From NCBI RefSeq assembly GCF_014323565.1, contig NZ_CP058669.1, forward strand, positions 1,949,501 to 2,013,500: DNA of 64,000 bases. Reading direction: 5' to 3'. Of the stretch, positions 1 to 9,178 are shown in pieces. The translations under genes and the position numbers were made by a program. The notes beneath the pieces were generated by a model. It did not search any database, had not been told where the DNA came from, and was given only the letters and a program-made list of their open reading frames with translations. Source of the stretch: Hyphobacterium sp. CCMP332. GTDB lineage: Bacteria > Pseudomonadota > Alphaproteobacteria > Caulobacterales > Maricaulaceae. Every line of letters starts with the position of its first letter. The first letter of the stretch is position 1.

Positions 1-1
1 G

Positions 2-805
2 GTCGAACGCATCGAAGCGCGGCCGCCCGAAGCCTCGGCACCGTCATTCGCGGAAATCGATGTTACCGAGATCAATCATCCAGAAGGCAGCAATGGACAA
101 CGTGCCGCGCGAATACCCGTGACGCTGGATGTTCACATTCGGGCCGACGACAGTATTTTTGTGTCGGGCGAGCCGTTTTCGACCGAATGGCGGGGCGATT
201 GGCACGTCACGGGCAGCCCATCAGCGCTCAACATCAATGGCGATGCCGTACTTCTTTACGGTCGCGCCTTCCTGCTCAATCGTGCCTTTCGCATTGAAGA
301 GGGCGTCGTCTCCCTGTCGGGCGATGTGCGTACGGCCGAGATCAATCTTCTGGCCCGGCATCAACGCGAAGGCCTCACCGTCAATACGCGGATTTCAGGT
401 CCCGTCTCGTCACCGGCGCTGAGCCTCTCCAGCCAACCAGCCTTGCCTGAGGACGAAATTCTGGCACGGCTGCTATTCGATCGGAATTCGGGACAGCTCA
501 GCCCGCTGGAAACCGCAACCATTGCCGCTCAGCTCTCCGGCCAGAACCTGTTCGGCATCGTCGGCGGGCTGAGGCGCGCGGCCGGGCTCGACAGACTCGA
601 TTTTGCCGCCGGTGAGAATGGCGAGATCGTCGTCACCGGCGGCCGCCAGTTGACGGACGATGTTTATCTGGAAGTTGAAAGCAGCGGCTCGGCTCTATCT
701 TCTGCGCGACTGGAATGGACGCTGACACCGGACGTCTCGCTGCTCTCGCGCCTGACCGGCGACACCCAAGCCTCCATTGCCCTGCGCTGGCGCACCGAAT
801 ACTAG
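2..805 (+). CDS. tamB: TamB C-terminal part (translocation and assembly module, DUF490), 5' end outside the window
   Basis: The reading frame is open from base 2, so this is the last ~267 residues of a much longer protein. It shows the marks of the TamB/DUF490 C-terminus: runs of alternating beta-strand residues, the motif DEILARLLFDR, then an NLFGIVGGLRRAAGLDRL-like stretch, and a final beta strand ending in an aromatic residue (WRTEY). TamB is an inner-membrane-anchored periplasmic beta protein. With the Omp85 protein TamA it helps insert outer-membrane proteins or move phospholipids. tamA would be expected upstream, outside the window. The stop codon shares the four bases CTAG with the stop of the convergent ligase gene. 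Confidence 0.85.
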   Translation, partial: VERIEARPPEASAPSFAEIDVTEINHPEGSNGQRAARIPVTLDVHIRADDSIFVSGEPFSTEWRGDWHVTGSPSALNINGDAVLLYGRAFLLNRAFRIEEGVVSLSGDVRTAEINLLARHQREGLTVNTRISGPVSSPALSLSSQPALPEDEILARLLFDRNSGQLSPLETATIAAQLSGQNLFGIVGGLRRAAGLDRLDFAAGENGEIVVTGGRQLTDDVYLEVESSGSALSSARLEWTLTPDVSLLSRLTGDTQASIALRWRTEY

Positions 806-2406
806 GATTTGAGCCGGAAACGCTGGATTTTTCCGGTCTGTGTTTTCGGCAAGGCATCGGTGAAGTGAATAGCGCGCGGATATTTGTAAGGCGCAATCGT
901 CAGCTTGACGAAGTCCTGCAATTCCTTCGCCATCTCGTCGCCCGCCAGAAGGGGCTGTTTCAGAACAATATGGGCGGCCACAATCGTCCCGCGGTCCTCG
1001 CACGCCTGCCCCACGACCGCGCATTCTGCGACGGCATCATGCATCAACAGCGCCTGCTCCACTTCCGGTCCGGCAATGTTGTAGCCTGACGCGACAATCA
1101 GATCATCCGCGCGGCTGACATACCAGAAATAGCCATCCGGGTCGCGGCGATAGAGATCTCCGGTAATATTCCAGCCGTCCTGCACATAGATTTTTTGCCG
1201 GTCATCCGCGAGATAGAGGCAACCGGTCGGGCCACGGACCGCCAGCTTGCCAATCTCGCCATCCGGCACCGGCCGGCCATCTTCACCGATGACCTTCGCG
1301 TCATAGCCCGGCACGGCCTGCCCTGTCGCGCCGGGCCGAATTTTCCGTCCTGTCGCCGAAATGAAAATATGGATCATTTCCGTGGCACCGATTCCGTCCA
1401 CCAGACTGACACCCGTCGCGTCTTTCCACGCCCGCCATGTAGCTTCTGGCAGATGCTCCCCCGCCGACACGCCGCCTTTGAGCGAGGACAGGTCATAGGC
1501 ATCCTTCAAACCAATCATCGCGCGATAACCGGTCGGTGCGGTGAAAGTGTGCGTCACGCCAAAGCGCTGGATCGTCTCGCACAATGCCTCGAATCCCGGC
1601 CGGGAGGCGAGCGCGACCGCAATACCGGCGCGGGCCGGAAAGACCACGAAGGCGCCGAGCCCGAAGGTGAACGCAAAGGGCGGCGTGCCGGCATAGATAT
1701 CGCCCGGCGCTGGCGCGAGCATCGCGCCGAAGGTGTCGGCCATCGCCAGCACGGACCGGTGGAAATGGGCGCACGCCTTGGGCTCGCCCGTCGTTCCCGA
1801 CGTAAAGGCCAGAAGCGCGACGTCATCAGCTGCGGTATCGCAGGCACGGAACTCGTCTGGCTTGCCTGCCATGAGGCGCACAACGTCTTCACCTTCACCG
1901 GTGAGCGCAATGCGCTTCAGGCCCGAATTTTGCGCCATCGAGTTTTCGACCGCTTCCTTCAACGGCGCGGCACACAGAGCCAGTCGGATTTTGGCTTTGC
2001 GGACAATCTTTGTGATTTCAGGCTCGCGCAGCAACGGCATGGTCATCACCGCAATGCCGCCGGCTTTCAGAACACCATACCAGGCCACCATCATGTCGAT
2101 GGAATTGGGGCCGTGGATCAGCACCCGCTCGCCACTGACCAGATCGAGATCGTCCACAAGCACATGGGCCAGCCGGTTCGCCTCGACCGCCAGCTCGGCA
2201 TAGGTGAGCGTCCGCGCTTCGGAATAGACCGCCGCCCGGTCGCCCCAACCCTTTTCAATCGCGCCATCGAGTAATTCGGCGGCGGCATTCAGGCGTTTTG
2301 GGTATTGAACCGACGGACGATCAAACCGGAAGTCCGGCCAGTCGGATTCATCCGGCAGGCTGTCTCGCGCAAAACCATCCGCATAGCCTGAAGGCTCCAT
2401 CGGCAT
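802..2406 (-). CDS. abmG: 2-aminobenzoate-CoA ligase-like benzoate-CoA ligase family enzyme
   Basis: A 534-residue adenylate-forming enzyme that should activate an aromatic acid, most likely anthranilate, with ATP and CoA. The phosphate-binding loop TSGTTGEPK lies near residues 202-210 and the adenylation lysine (KTQTGK) near residue 526. The N-terminus (GYADGFARDSLP, then PKRLNAAAELLD) is typical of 2-aminobenzoate and benzoate CoA ligases. I place the start at the ATG at 2406 because GGGGAG lies 7 bases upstream; a further in-frame ATG exists at 2421. It is divergent from the thiolase gene and belongs functionally with the monooxygenase/reductase at 6.2-8.5 kb. The acid substrate is inferred from that neighbourhood; the ligase fold itself is certain. 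Confidence 0.82.
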   Translation of the reverse strand: MPMEPSGYADGFARDSLPDESDWPDFRFDRPSVQYPKRLNAAAELLDGAIEKGWGDRAAVYSEARTLTYAELAVEANRLAHVLVDDLDLVSGERVLIHGPNSIDMMVAWYGVLKAGGIAVMTMPLLREPEITKIVRKAKIRLALCAAPLKEAVENSMAQNSGLKRIALTGEGEDVVRLMAGKPDEFRACDTAADDVALLAFTSGTTGEPKACAHFHRSVLAMADTFGAMLAPAPGDIYAGTPPFAFTFGLGAFVVFPARAGIAVALASRPGFEALCETIQRFGVTHTFTAPTGYRAMIGLKDAYDLSSLKGGVSAGEHLPEATWRAWKDATGVSLVDGIGATEMIHIFISATGRKIRPGATGQAVPGYDAKVIGEDGRPVPDGEIGKLAVRGPTGCLYLADDRQKIYVQDGWNITGDLYRRDPDGYFWYVSRADDLIVASGYNIAGPEVEQALLMHDAVAECAVVGQACEDRGTIVAAHIVLKQPLLAGDEMAKELQDFVKLTIAPYKYPRAIHFTDALPKTQTGKIQRFRLKS

Positions 2407-2495
2407 GGCACATCTCCCCATTTGCCGCGCAGCTGTTTAGTCTGGCCGTGAATCGCCGCGCTGTCATTGCGGTTATTGTGCACGAGGATACCCCC
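2407..2495. promoter_or_regulatory. Divergent intergenic region between ligase and thiolase genes
   Basis: These 89 bases separate two divergent genes of the same pathway and must hold both ribosome binding sites (CTCCCC on the left, GAGG at 2484-2487 on the right) and probably both promoters. I see no long inverted repeat that would mark an obvious operator, and no regulator gene lies next to it. Confidence 0.4.
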
Positions 2496-3692
2496 ATGAC
2501 GGAAGCTTTTCTCTACACCGGATTGCGCACACCCATTGGCCGCTATGCCGGTTCGCTGTCATCGGTGCGGGCAGATGACCTTGCAGCCTTGCCGATCCGG
2601 GTATTGGCAGAACGCCACGGGCAATTGTCAGAAATTGTGGAAGAAGTCGTGCTGGGTTGCGCCAATCAGGCCGGCGAGGACAATCGCAATGTCGCGCGCA
2701 TGGCGGTTTTGCTGTCCGGCCTCGGCGAGAGCGTGCCCGGTGTCACGGTCAACCGCTTGTGCGCAAGCGGGCTGGAAGCCGTAGCGCAGGCTGCTTTCCG
2801 TATACGGAGCGGTGGACTCTCTTGCGTTGTTACGGGCGGCGTCGAGAGTATGTCGCGCGCGCCATTTGTGCTCGGCAAAGCCGAGACAGCTTTCTCGAGA
2901 ACGCCAGAGCTGCAAGACACGACGATTGGCTGGCGTTTCGTCAATCCGGAAATCGAACGGCTCTACGGCGTCGAGTCCATGGGCGAGACCGCCGAAAATC
3001 TCGCCGAAGAATTCGGTATATCCCGAGACGATCAGGACGCGTTTGCCGCCCGGTCGCAAGCATTGGCGGGTGCAGCCGCGCCGCAGCTTCAAGATCAGAT
3101 TACGCCGGTCACCATTCCCCGGCGAAAGGGTGATCCGGTTGTCGTCAGTCACGACGAACATCCCCGCCCGGATGTGACCACCAGCCAGCTGGCGAAACTG
3201 CCCGCTGCCTTCCGCAAGGGCGGGAGCGTCACCGCAGGCAATGCCTCCGGCGTGAATGATGGTGCAGCAGCCCTGATCATCGGAGACGAAGCCGCAGGTC
3301 AAGCGCTCGGCCTCGATCCGATGGCGCGAATTGTCAGCTATGCCACGGCAGGCGTTCCGCCACGCACAATGGGTATCGGCCCTGTTCCGGCGACGGAAAA
3401 GGCGCTCGCGCTGGCGGGTCTGACCCTGAACGACATCGATGTGATCGAGCTCAACGAAGCCTTCGCCGCACAGGTGCTCGCCTGCACCCGCAGCTGGAAG
3501 ATCGCCGATGATGATGAGCGGCTCAACGCCTGGGGCGGCGCCATTGCGCTGGGTCACCCGCTCGGCATGAGCGGCGCGCGTCTTCCCCTCACCGCTGCGC
3601 AGCGCGTACATTCCGTAAACGGACGATATGCCCTCGTTACGCTCTGCGTCGGGGTCGGTCAGGGCGCGGCCATGGTGCTGGAGCGGGTATAA
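2496..3692 (+). CDS. Thiolase of the 3-oxoadipyl-CoA (PcaF) type
   Basis: A 398-residue thiolase that cleaves a 3-oxoacyl-CoA with CoA to give acetyl-CoA and a shortened acyl-CoA. The acyl-enzyme cysteine is in NRLCASG (Cys89). The [10 protein letters not shown] histidine and the C-terminal LCVGVGQG cysteine complete the triad. The run [17 protein letters not shown] and the motifs DTTIGWRF and [14 protein letters not shown] closely match PcaF/PaaJ, so the substrate may be a 3-oxo-dicarboxylyl-CoA. The start is the ATG at 2496, with GAGG eight bases upstream; an earlier in-frame ATG at 2298 lies inside the divergent ligase gene. It is transcribed toward the RidA gene and away from the ligase. 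Confidence 0.88.
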   Translation: MTEAFLYTGLRTPIGRYAGSLSSVRADDLAALPIRVLAERHGQLSEIVEEVVLGCANQAGEDNRNVARMAVLLSGLGESVPGVTVNRLCASGLEAVAQAAFRIRSGGLSCVVTGGVESMSRAPFVLGKAETAFSRTPELQDTTIGWRFVNPEIERLYGVESMGETAENLAEEFGISRDDQDAFAARSQALAGAAAPQLQDQITPVTIPRRKGDPVVVSHDEHPRPDVTTSQLAKLPAAFRKGGSVTAGNASGVNDGAAALIIGDEAAGQALGLDPMARIVSYATAGVPPRTMGIGPVPATEKALALAGLTLNDIDVIELNEAFAAQVLACTRSWKIADDDERLNAWGGAIALGHPLGMSGARLPLTAAQRVHSVNGRYALVTLCVGVGQGAAMVLERV

Positions 3693-3700
3693 CGCATTGC

Positions 3701-3741
3701 GTGGTTCGAGGCCCGGCGCGCGCCGGGCACCTCACCATGAG
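3701..3741. repeat. Extragenic palindrome, unit 1
   Basis: An imperfect palindrome with outer arms TGGTTCGAGGC and the complementary half CACCTCACCATGAG around a perfect GC-rich core (CCCGGCGCGCGCCGGG). It belongs to the same family as the unit 20 bases downstream. It lies between two convergent genes, where it could act as a bidirectional transcription stop. Confidence 0.6.
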
Positions 3742-3761
3742 TTTGGTTGGCGATTGTTGCT

Positions 3762-3808
3762 CACCTCATCCTGAGGTGCGAGCATAGCGAGCCTCGAAGG
3801 ACGAGGTG
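3762..3808. repeat. Extragenic palindrome, unit 2
   Basis: The arms CACCTCATCCT and GGACGAGGTG are complementary with one mismatch. An inner GCGAGCATAGCGAGC segment gives a second short stem. From memory, this CCTCATCCTGAGG...GCGAGC...CGAAGGA(C/T)GAGG pattern is a scattered extragenic repeat in many alphaproteobacteria. It ends three bases before the stop codon of the RidA gene. Confidence 0.65.
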
Positions 3809-3810
3809 AT

Positions 3811-4203
3811 TTACTCTCCCACAACCGCCGTCGTTTCGATCTCCACCAATGCCCGCTCCTCGATGAGCCCGGCCACGATCACAAACGCCATCACTGGATA
3901 GCTCTTCCCCATCAGCTTTTTCCAGATCGCGCCAAGTTTTGGTCCGGCATCCAGATAAGCCTGACGGTCGGTGATATAGCCGGTCATCCGCACAATATGC
4001 TCCGGCCCGGCACCGGCTTCTGCCAGAACCGACAGCGTGTTTTTCAGGACCTGTTCGAACTGATCGGCGAAATCATCGGACACGATGGTTTCCGTCTCGT
4101 CCCAACCGATCTGGCCGGCAACGAAGATGTGCCGCCCTGTCGCCTCGATCCCGTTGGAATAGCCTTTCGGGCGCGGCCAGCCCGGCGGGTTGAGCACTTT
4201 CAT
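3811..4203 (-). CDS. RidA/YjgF family enamine-imine deaminase
   Basis: A 130-residue protein of the RidA (YjgF/YER057c/UK114) family. These small trimeric enzymes hydrolyse reactive enamine or imine intermediates and release ammonia. The arginine that binds the carboxylate in active members is present in the C-terminal RALVEIE segment (about residue 117), so catalysis is plausible. Its ATG overlaps the stop of the acyl-CoA dehydrogenase gene (ATGA), so it is the last gene of the abmA operon. In an anthranilate pathway the amino group must leave from an enamine/imine intermediate, and that is the likely job here. This role is inferred from position; the family assignment is firm. Confidence 0.85.
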   Translation of the reverse strand: MKVLNPPGWPRPKGYSNGIEATGRHIFVAGQIGWDETETIVSDDFADQFEQVLKNTLSVLAEAGAGPEHIVRMTGYITDRQAYLDAGPKLGAIWKKLMGKSYPVMAFVIVAGLIEERALVEIETTAVVGE

Positions 4204-5372
4204 GATCCGGTCTCCGACAAAAGATGGCGGGCAATGATGAGTTTTTGCACTTCCGACGCCCCTTCATAGATTCGCAAGGCCCGGATATCGCGATAGAGCG
4301 CTTCGGGAACCGAGCCCTTTGTGACCCCCTGCCCGCCGAATATCTGCACCGCCTTGTCGATCGTGTGCTGAGCAGTCTCCGTTGCAAAGAATTTCGACAT
4401 CGCCGCTTCGCGCGAGATCCGGCTGACGCCGGAATCCTTCATCCAGGCCCCGCGATAAATCAGCAGCGCGCTGGCATCGATATCAATGGCCATTTCGGCG
4501 AGCTGCGACTGCACCACCGGCAGATCCGCCAGCTTGTCGCCAAACAGTTCACGCGACTGGGCCCGGGCGCGGGCTTCATCCATCGCGCGCCGGGCAAAGC
4601 CCAATGCTGCGGCAGCAACGGTCGAACGAAACACATCCAGCGTCCCCATCGCATATTTGAACCCGGCATTTTCTTCGCCGATCAGGGCCGAGGCCGGGAT
4701 GCGGCAATCCTCGAATTTCAACCGCGCCAGTGGATGCGGGGCAATCACTTCGATCCGCTCGGCGACCGAAAGGCCGGGCGTATCGGCGGGCACGATAAAG
4801 GCGGAGATTCCCCGCGCACCGGCCTCGCCGGTCCGGGCAAAGACAACGTAGAACCCTGCAATCCCGCCATTCGAAATATAGGTCTTCTCCCCGTTCAGAA
4901 CGTAATCCTCGCCATCGCGGACTGCACTCAGAGCCAACGAGGACACATCCGAACCCGCCGCCGGCTCCGTCAGCGCAAAGGCAGCGAGGGTTTCTCCGGA
5001 TGCGACTTGCGGCAACCACTCGGCTTTCTGCTCATGAGAGCCGAACAACGAAATCGTCCCCGATCCGAGCCCCTGCATGGCGAAGACAAAATCCGCCAGC
5101 CCCGAATGATAACCCAGCGTCTCCCGCATGAGGCAGAGCGAGCGGACATCCAGCGTCTCGTTCGCACCGCCATACGCTGCGGGCACGCAGTTCTTCAGCC
5201 AGCCGGCATCACCCATTTTCCGGGCCATCTGGCGACAGTCCTCATCAATATCGGCATGAGCCGCAAAGCCATTGGTTCCGATCTCTGCTGCGCACCAGTC
5301 CCGTGCGGCATCGGCCAGTGCGCGGTGCCGATCCTCAAAAAACGGCCATGCAAGGAAGCTTCTGTCCGCCAT
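4200..5372 (-). CDS. Acyl-CoA dehydrogenase in the aminobenzoyl-CoA cluster
   Basis: A 390-residue flavoprotein of the acyl-CoA dehydrogenase family. The N-terminal helical domain is followed by the FAD-binding motif [15 protein letters not shown], then EKTYISNGG, and the C-terminal EGASEV segment, whose glutamate (about residue 370) sits where the catalytic base of many family members lies. It should introduce a double bond into the ring-derived or ring-opened CoA thioester. The start is the ATG at 5372, with GAGGGGAA upstream; a longer frame to 5453 would overlap the crotonase gene. It lies 2 bases after the crotonase stop and overlaps the RidA start by 4 bases, so translation is probably coupled. 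Confidence 0.85.
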   Translation of the reverse strand: MADRSFLAWPFFEDRHRALADAARDWCAAEIGTNGFAAHADIDEDCRQMARKMGDAGWLKNCVPAAYGGANETLDVRSLCLMRETLGYHSGLADFVFAMQGLGSGTISLFGSHEQKAEWLPQVASGETLAAFALTEPAAGSDVSSLALSAVRDGEDYVLNGEKTYISNGGIAGFYVVFARTGEAGARGISAFIVPADTPGLSVAERIEVIAPHPLARLKFEDCRIPASALIGEENAGFKYAMGTLDVFRSTVAAAALGFARRAMDEARARAQSRELFGDKLADLPVVQSQLAEMAIDIDASALLIYRGAWMKDSGVSRISREAAMSKFFATETAQHTIDKAVQIFGGQGVTKGSVPEALYRDIRALRIYEGASEVQKLIIARHLLSETGS

Positions 5373-5374
5373 GA

Positions 5375-6184
5375 TCAATTCCCCTCGAAGACGGGCTTTT
5401 CCTTCGCGATAAAGGCGCGATAGGCGCGGCGGAAATCCTCGGTCTGCATGCAAATCGCCTGTGCCTGGGCTTCCGCCTCGATCGCCTGGTCAATGCCCAT
5501 ATCCCATTCCGCATTCAGCTGGGTCTTGGTGATGCCATTGGCAAAAGTCGGTCCGGCGGCAATCCGCGCCGCCCACTTCCCGGCCTCTTCCATCAACTCA
5601 TCGCCCGCCACCAGCGCATTCCAGAAGCCCCAGCGTTCGCCTTCATCCGCGCTCATCGACCGCCCGAAAAAGAGAAGTTCGCTGGCCCGGCCCTGACCGA
5701 TAATGCGGGGCAGGATGGCGCACGCGCCCATATCACATCCGGCCAGCCCGACCCGGTTGAACAGGAAGGCGGTCTTGGCGTCCGGTGTGGCGATGCGCAG
5801 GTCCGACGCCATGGCGAGGATCGCCCCGGCCCCGACACAGACGCCGTCGACCGCTGCAATGACGGGCTGCGGGCAATGGCGGATCGCCTTGACGAGATCG
5901 CCGGTCATCCGCGTGAATTCAAGGAGTTGCGGCATACCCATTTCGGTCAGCGGCCCGATGATCTCCCGCACATCGCCGCCGGAACAGAAATTCCCGCCTT
6001 CCCCCTTGATAATGACCACCTTCACCTCCGGCGCATAAGCCAGCGCGCGGAAGAAATCGCGCAGCTCGGCATAGCTCTCGAAGGTGAGTGGATTCTTTTT
6101 CTCCGGCCGGTTCAGCGTGACGGTTCCAACGCCGTCCGCAAACGACCACAGGAAATGTTCCGGATTGTGCGTTGCGGGGTTCAT
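5375..6184 (-). CDS. Enoyl-CoA hydratase/isomerase (crotonase) family protein of the abm cluster
   Basis: A 269-residue crotonase-fold enzyme. The oxyanion-hole segments are visible ([14 protein letters not shown] and [16 protein letters not shown]). The first catalytic glutamate of classical hydratases, in a PE-I/L motif, is replaced here: the equivalent stretch reads [15 protein letters not shown]. The second glutamate (ASELLFFG) is kept. The reaction may therefore differ from simple hydration, for example hydrolysis of a cyclic 2-oxo or 6-oxo acyl-CoA. Its start codon overlaps the stop of the monooxygenase/reductase gene (ATGA). Confidence 0.82.
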   Translation of the reverse strand: MNPATHNPEHFLWSFADGVGTVTLNRPEKKNPLTFESYAELRDFFRALAYAPEVKVVIIKGEGGNFCSGGDVREIIGPLTEMGMPQLLEFTRMTGDLVKAIRHCPQPVIAAVDGVCVGAGAILAMASDLRIATPDAKTAFLFNRVGLAGCDMGACAILPRIIGQGRASELLFFGRSMSADEGERWGFWNALVAGDELMEEAGKWAARIAAGPTFANGITKTQLNAEWDMGIDQAIEAEAQAQAICMQTEDFRRAYRAFIAKEKPVFEGN

Positions 6185-8457
6185 ACCTTCATCTCCTGCA
6201 TTTCGGCGGCGCGTTTGAGATTGCGTGCCAGCTGGACGTGACCGGCAATATACTGGTTGGGCACATCCACCCCGCGATAGCCCAGCTCGGCCGCCGCGCG
6301 CAGCGTCCAGTAGGGATCGGCCAGATGCGGCCGCGCCAGCGCCACCAGATCGGCCCGGCCCGCCGCCAGGATCGAATTGACGTGATCGACCTCATAGATA
6401 TTACCCACTGCCATGGTTGAACAATGCAGCGTATTGCGGATCTGGTCGGAAAACGGCGTCTGGAACATGCGGCCATAAACGGGCTCACCCGCCGGCGTGG
6501 TCTGTCCGGCAGACACATCAATCAGATCGGCACCGGCTGCCGCGAAGGCTTTTGCCACTAGCACCGCATCGTCCGGCGTTATGCCGTCTTCACCGACCCA
6601 GTCCGTCGCCGACAGGCGCACCGCCATCGGCCGGTCCGCAGGCCAGACCGCCCGCATGGCGGTAAAGACCTCCAGCGGATAGCGCAGCCGGTTTTCCAGA
6701 CTGCCGCCATATTCATCGTCGCGCTGATTGGAGACTGGCGTGATGAAAGACGAGAAGAGATATCCGTGCGCACCATGCATCTCGACCATGTCGAATCCGG
6801 CTTCCAGCGCCCGCTTCGTCGCGGTGACGAATTCATCCTTCACCCGATCCATGTCCTCCCGCGTCATTTCGCGCGGGATCTGGTTCTTCTCGGACCAGGG
6901 AATGGGTGACGGACCAATCAGCTCCCAACCACCCGACTCCAGCGGCTCGTTATTGCCTTCCCAGGAGAGTTTCGTTGCCCCCTTGCGGCCGGCATGCCCG
7001 ATCTGGATAGCCATTTTCGCATTATTCGCATGGACATGATCGACGACGCGTTTCCACGCGGCGACATGTTCATCCGTGTAGATGCCGGCGCATCCGGGTG
7101 AAATCCGCGCATCGGCCGCCACATTGGTCATTTCCGTATAGATCAGCCCCGCCCCGCCCATGGCGCGCGATCCGTAATGGACAAAGTGGAAATCATTGAT
7201 CAGCCCGTCATCGCTGGAATACATGCACATCGGCGAAACCACGACGCGGTTTTTAAGCTCCATCCCGCGCAGGGCATAGGGCACGAACATGGGGGGGCGA
7301 ACAGAGACGCCCTGCTGGCTTGCAAACCAGCCCTCCATCCGCGCCATCCATTTCGCATCCCGCTCACGCAGATTTTCATGGCTGATGCGTTGCGAGCGTG
7401 TGAGTAGCGAATAGGCAAATTGCTTGGGCTCGAAATCCAGATAGCGGTCGAGCGTTTCAAACCATTCGGTGGAATTTCGCGCCGCAGACTGGAGCTTCAA
7501 GACCTCCACCGTCCGGACCGCCTGATATTCCTTCAGTCCCTCTTCGATGGGCTGGCTCTTCGAGGTCAGAACCTCGGCCAGCATGATCGCGTCTTCAAAG
7601 GCCAGCTTGGTTCCGGACCCGATGGAAAAGTGCGCCGTATGGGCCGCATCGCCCAGCAGGATGACATTCCTGTGTGTCCAGTTTTCGCATAATACGCGCC
7701 GGAAATTCAGCCAGGCCGACCCCCGTAAATGCCGGGCATTGCTCATCAGCTCATGGCCGTCGAGCTGGTCCGCAAACAGCGCCTCACAAGCCCGGCAGGT
7801 CTCGTCCTGGTCCATCTGGTCAAAACCCAAACCGCGCCAGGTCTCCTCCGAACACTCCACGATGAAGGTCGAGAGATCATCGTCGAACCGGTAGGCGTGC
7901 GCCCACACCCAGCCATGCGCCGTCTCCTTGAAGGCAAAGGTGAAGGCATCGAAAACCTTGTGCGTGCCCAGCCAGACGAATTTGTTCGCCCGCACATCGA
8001 TGTCCGGCTTGAAAACGTCCGCATACTGCTCGCGAATGCGCGAATTGATCCCGTCGGCGGCGATCACCAGATCGGCATCGGGCAGATTGGCCGGATCGGT
8101 TTCGGTCTCGAAATGCAGATTGACGCCCAGCTCGGCCGCGCGGTCCTGCAGGATGGCCAGCAGGCGCTTGCGGCCGATACCGCAAAAGCCGTGGCCACCG
8201 GAACTTTCAACCGTATTCTTGAAATGGACCTCGATATCATCCCAGTGCGCCAGCGAATCGGCAATCAATTGCGCGCTCTGCGGGTCGGTCGCGGCGAGAT
8301 TGGCCATCGTCTGATCAGAGAAGACCACGCCCCAGCCGAATGTATCACCCGGCTTGTTACGTTCGTAGATGTCAATTTCGCAGAACGGGTCCCGCAATTT
8401 CATCGCGATCGCGAAATACAGGCCCGCCGGGCCGCCACCGATGCATGCGATTTTCAT
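6181..8457 (-). CDS. abmA: 2-aminobenzoyl-CoA monooxygenase/reductase-like fusion (FAD hydroxylase + old yellow enzyme)
   Basis: A 758-residue two-domain flavoenzyme. Residues 1 to about 370 form a salicylate-hydroxylase-type FAD monooxygenase: [10 protein letters not shown] Rossmann motif at the N-terminus, [11 protein letters not shown], and [22 protein letters not shown]. From about residue 390 the protein is an old-yellow-enzyme TIM barrel with [19 protein letters not shown] and [15 protein letters not shown]. This fusion and size match the anthraniloyl-CoA enzyme of Azoarcus evansii, which hydroxylates and partly reduces the ring with O2 and NAD(P)H. The ATG at 8457 is preferred: GGGGAGG is 9 bases upstream, inside a stem. 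It heads the operon abmA-crotonase-dehydrogenase-RidA. Salicylyl-CoA hydroxylase is the main alternative but normally lacks the second domain. Confidence 0.88.
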   Translation of the reverse strand: MKIACIGGGPAGLYFAIAMKLRDPFCEIDIYERNKPGDTFGWGVVFSDQTMANLAATDPQSAQLIADSLAHWDDIEVHFKNTVESSGGHGFCGIGRKRLLAILQDRAAELGVNLHFETETDPANLPDADLVIAADGINSRIREQYADVFKPDIDVRANKFVWLGTHKVFDAFTFAFKETAHGWVWAHAYRFDDDLSTFIVECSEETWRGLGFDQMDQDETCRACEALFADQLDGHELMSNARHLRGSAWLNFRRVLCENWTHRNVILLGDAAHTAHFSIGSGTKLAFEDAIMLAEVLTSKSQPIEEGLKEYQAVRTVEVLKLQSAARNSTEWFETLDRYLDFEPKQFAYSLLTRSQRISHENLRERDAKWMARMEGWFASQQGVSVRPPMFVPYALRGMELKNRVVVSPMCMYSSDDGLINDFHFVHYGSRAMGGAGLIYTEMTNVAADARISPGCAGIYTDEHVAAWKRVVDHVHANNAKMAIQIGHAGRKGATKLSWEGNNEPLESGGWELIGPSPIPWSEKNQIPREMTREDMDRVKDEFVTATKRALEAGFDMVEMHGAHGYLFSSFITPVSNQRDDEYGGSLENRLRYPLEVFTAMRAVWPADRPMAVRLSATDWVGEDGITPDDAVLVAKAFAAAGADLIDVSAGQTTPAGEPVYGRMFQTPFSDQIRNTLHCSTMAVGNIYEVDHVNSILAAGRADLVALARPHLADPYWTLRAAAELGYRGVDVPNQYIAGHVQLARNLKRAAEMQEMKV

Positions 8458-8463
8458 ATGAAA

Positions 8464-8522
8464 AGGCCTCCCCGAACTTGTCCGCGTCAGACAATCACAC
8501 AACGCGGAAAATGGGGAGGCCT
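8464..8522 (-). promoter_or_regulatory. Leader hairpin that contains the abmA ribosome binding site
   Basis: A perfect 10-bp inverted repeat (AGGCCTCCCC / GGGGAGGCCT, positions 8513-8522 and 8464-8473) encloses a second 6-bp stem (TCCGCG / CGCGGA, 8503-8508 and 8481-8486). On the minus strand the 3' arm holds GGGGAGG, the Shine-Dalgarno of abmA, and is followed at once by TTTT and then the ATG. The structure could end transcripts from the DUF3501 operon, block abmA translation, or both. The pairing is seen directly; the regulatory role is inferred. Confidence 0.6.
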
Positions 8523-8547
8523 GAACTGGTTTTAGCGGTGGAGGAAG

Positions 8548-9168
8548 CTAGACGAGGTCCGCGCCCAGCGTGGCTTTGGTATCGGCCGACAACAAGGTCA
8601 TGTGCGGGTAATTCTCGTGACGAATCCCCAGCATCACGTCGCCGTCGAAGTCCTTGAAAGCGGCGGCCTGATCATCGGTGAAGTCGAAATGGATGAACTG
8701 GACGGACGAGGCTTTACCGTCAGCCGTCGTCCGGTCGACATCTGTTTCCGCGCGGGCCTGGATTTCGTGATCCCCGAATTTGAGGAAAATCGTCTCCTCG
8801 ACGCCGCCCAGCCGCCCCAGCACGCTTTTACGCAATTTTTCATCATCGATCTCGAACATCAATGTCGCCGACAGGTCGCGGCCTTTCGGGATCAGCGGAT
8901 TGTAGGCGGCGAGTTCATCGGGAATCTGGTCCGGTCCGCCTTTTTCAATGAACAGCATTTCGTGGATCTGCAGCCACATGGTCTCGTAGCTCTCGAAATA
9001 GAAGGTCGCATGCGGGCCGATCGGCACACGGCGCGCCTTCTTCAAGGGAACCAGCTCGGCGCGCTTCTGTTTGCGAACCTTTCCGTATTCGGCAAGGTCC
9101 ATCAGGTCTGCGGCCTTCACCTCGGTCTTGTGCCGGGCTTCGGAGAGATTGACGACATTTCCCATCAT
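8548..9168 (-). CDS. DUF3501 family protein
   Basis: A 206-residue soluble protein recognised as DUF3501 by its N-terminal part (ADLMDLAEYGKVRKQ, then PIGPHATFYFESYETMWLQIHEML). No enzymatic activity is established for this family as far as I know. It is commonly encoded next to a rubrerythrin and a two-domain Fe-S protein, as here, which points to a shared role in iron or peroxide handling. Two adjacent ATGs (9168, 9165) follow AAGGA; I chose the first. The Fe-S protein stop lies 10 bases upstream, so the two are co-transcribed. Confidence 0.8.
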   Translation of the reverse strand: MMGNVVNLSEARHKTEVKAADLMDLAEYGKVRKQKRAELVPLKKARRVPIGPHATFYFESYETMWLQIHEMLFIEKGGPDQIPDELAAYNPLIPKGRDLSATLMFEIDDEKLRKSVLGRLGGVEETIFLKFGDHEIQARAETDVDRTTADGKASSVQFIHFDFTDDQAAAFKDFDGDVMLGIRHENYPHMTLLSADTKATLGADLV

Positions 9169-9178
9169 TCTGGTCCTT

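Noticed and set aside
1195-2274. 359-residue plus-strand frame opposite the ligase gene
   Set aside because: A shadow of the ligase: Arg/His-rich composition, no Shine-Dalgarno and no family resemblance.
2298-2495. Upstream extension of the thiolase frame
   Set aside because: It overlaps the divergent ligase gene. Thiolase homology begins at the ATG at 2496, which has a good ribosome binding site.
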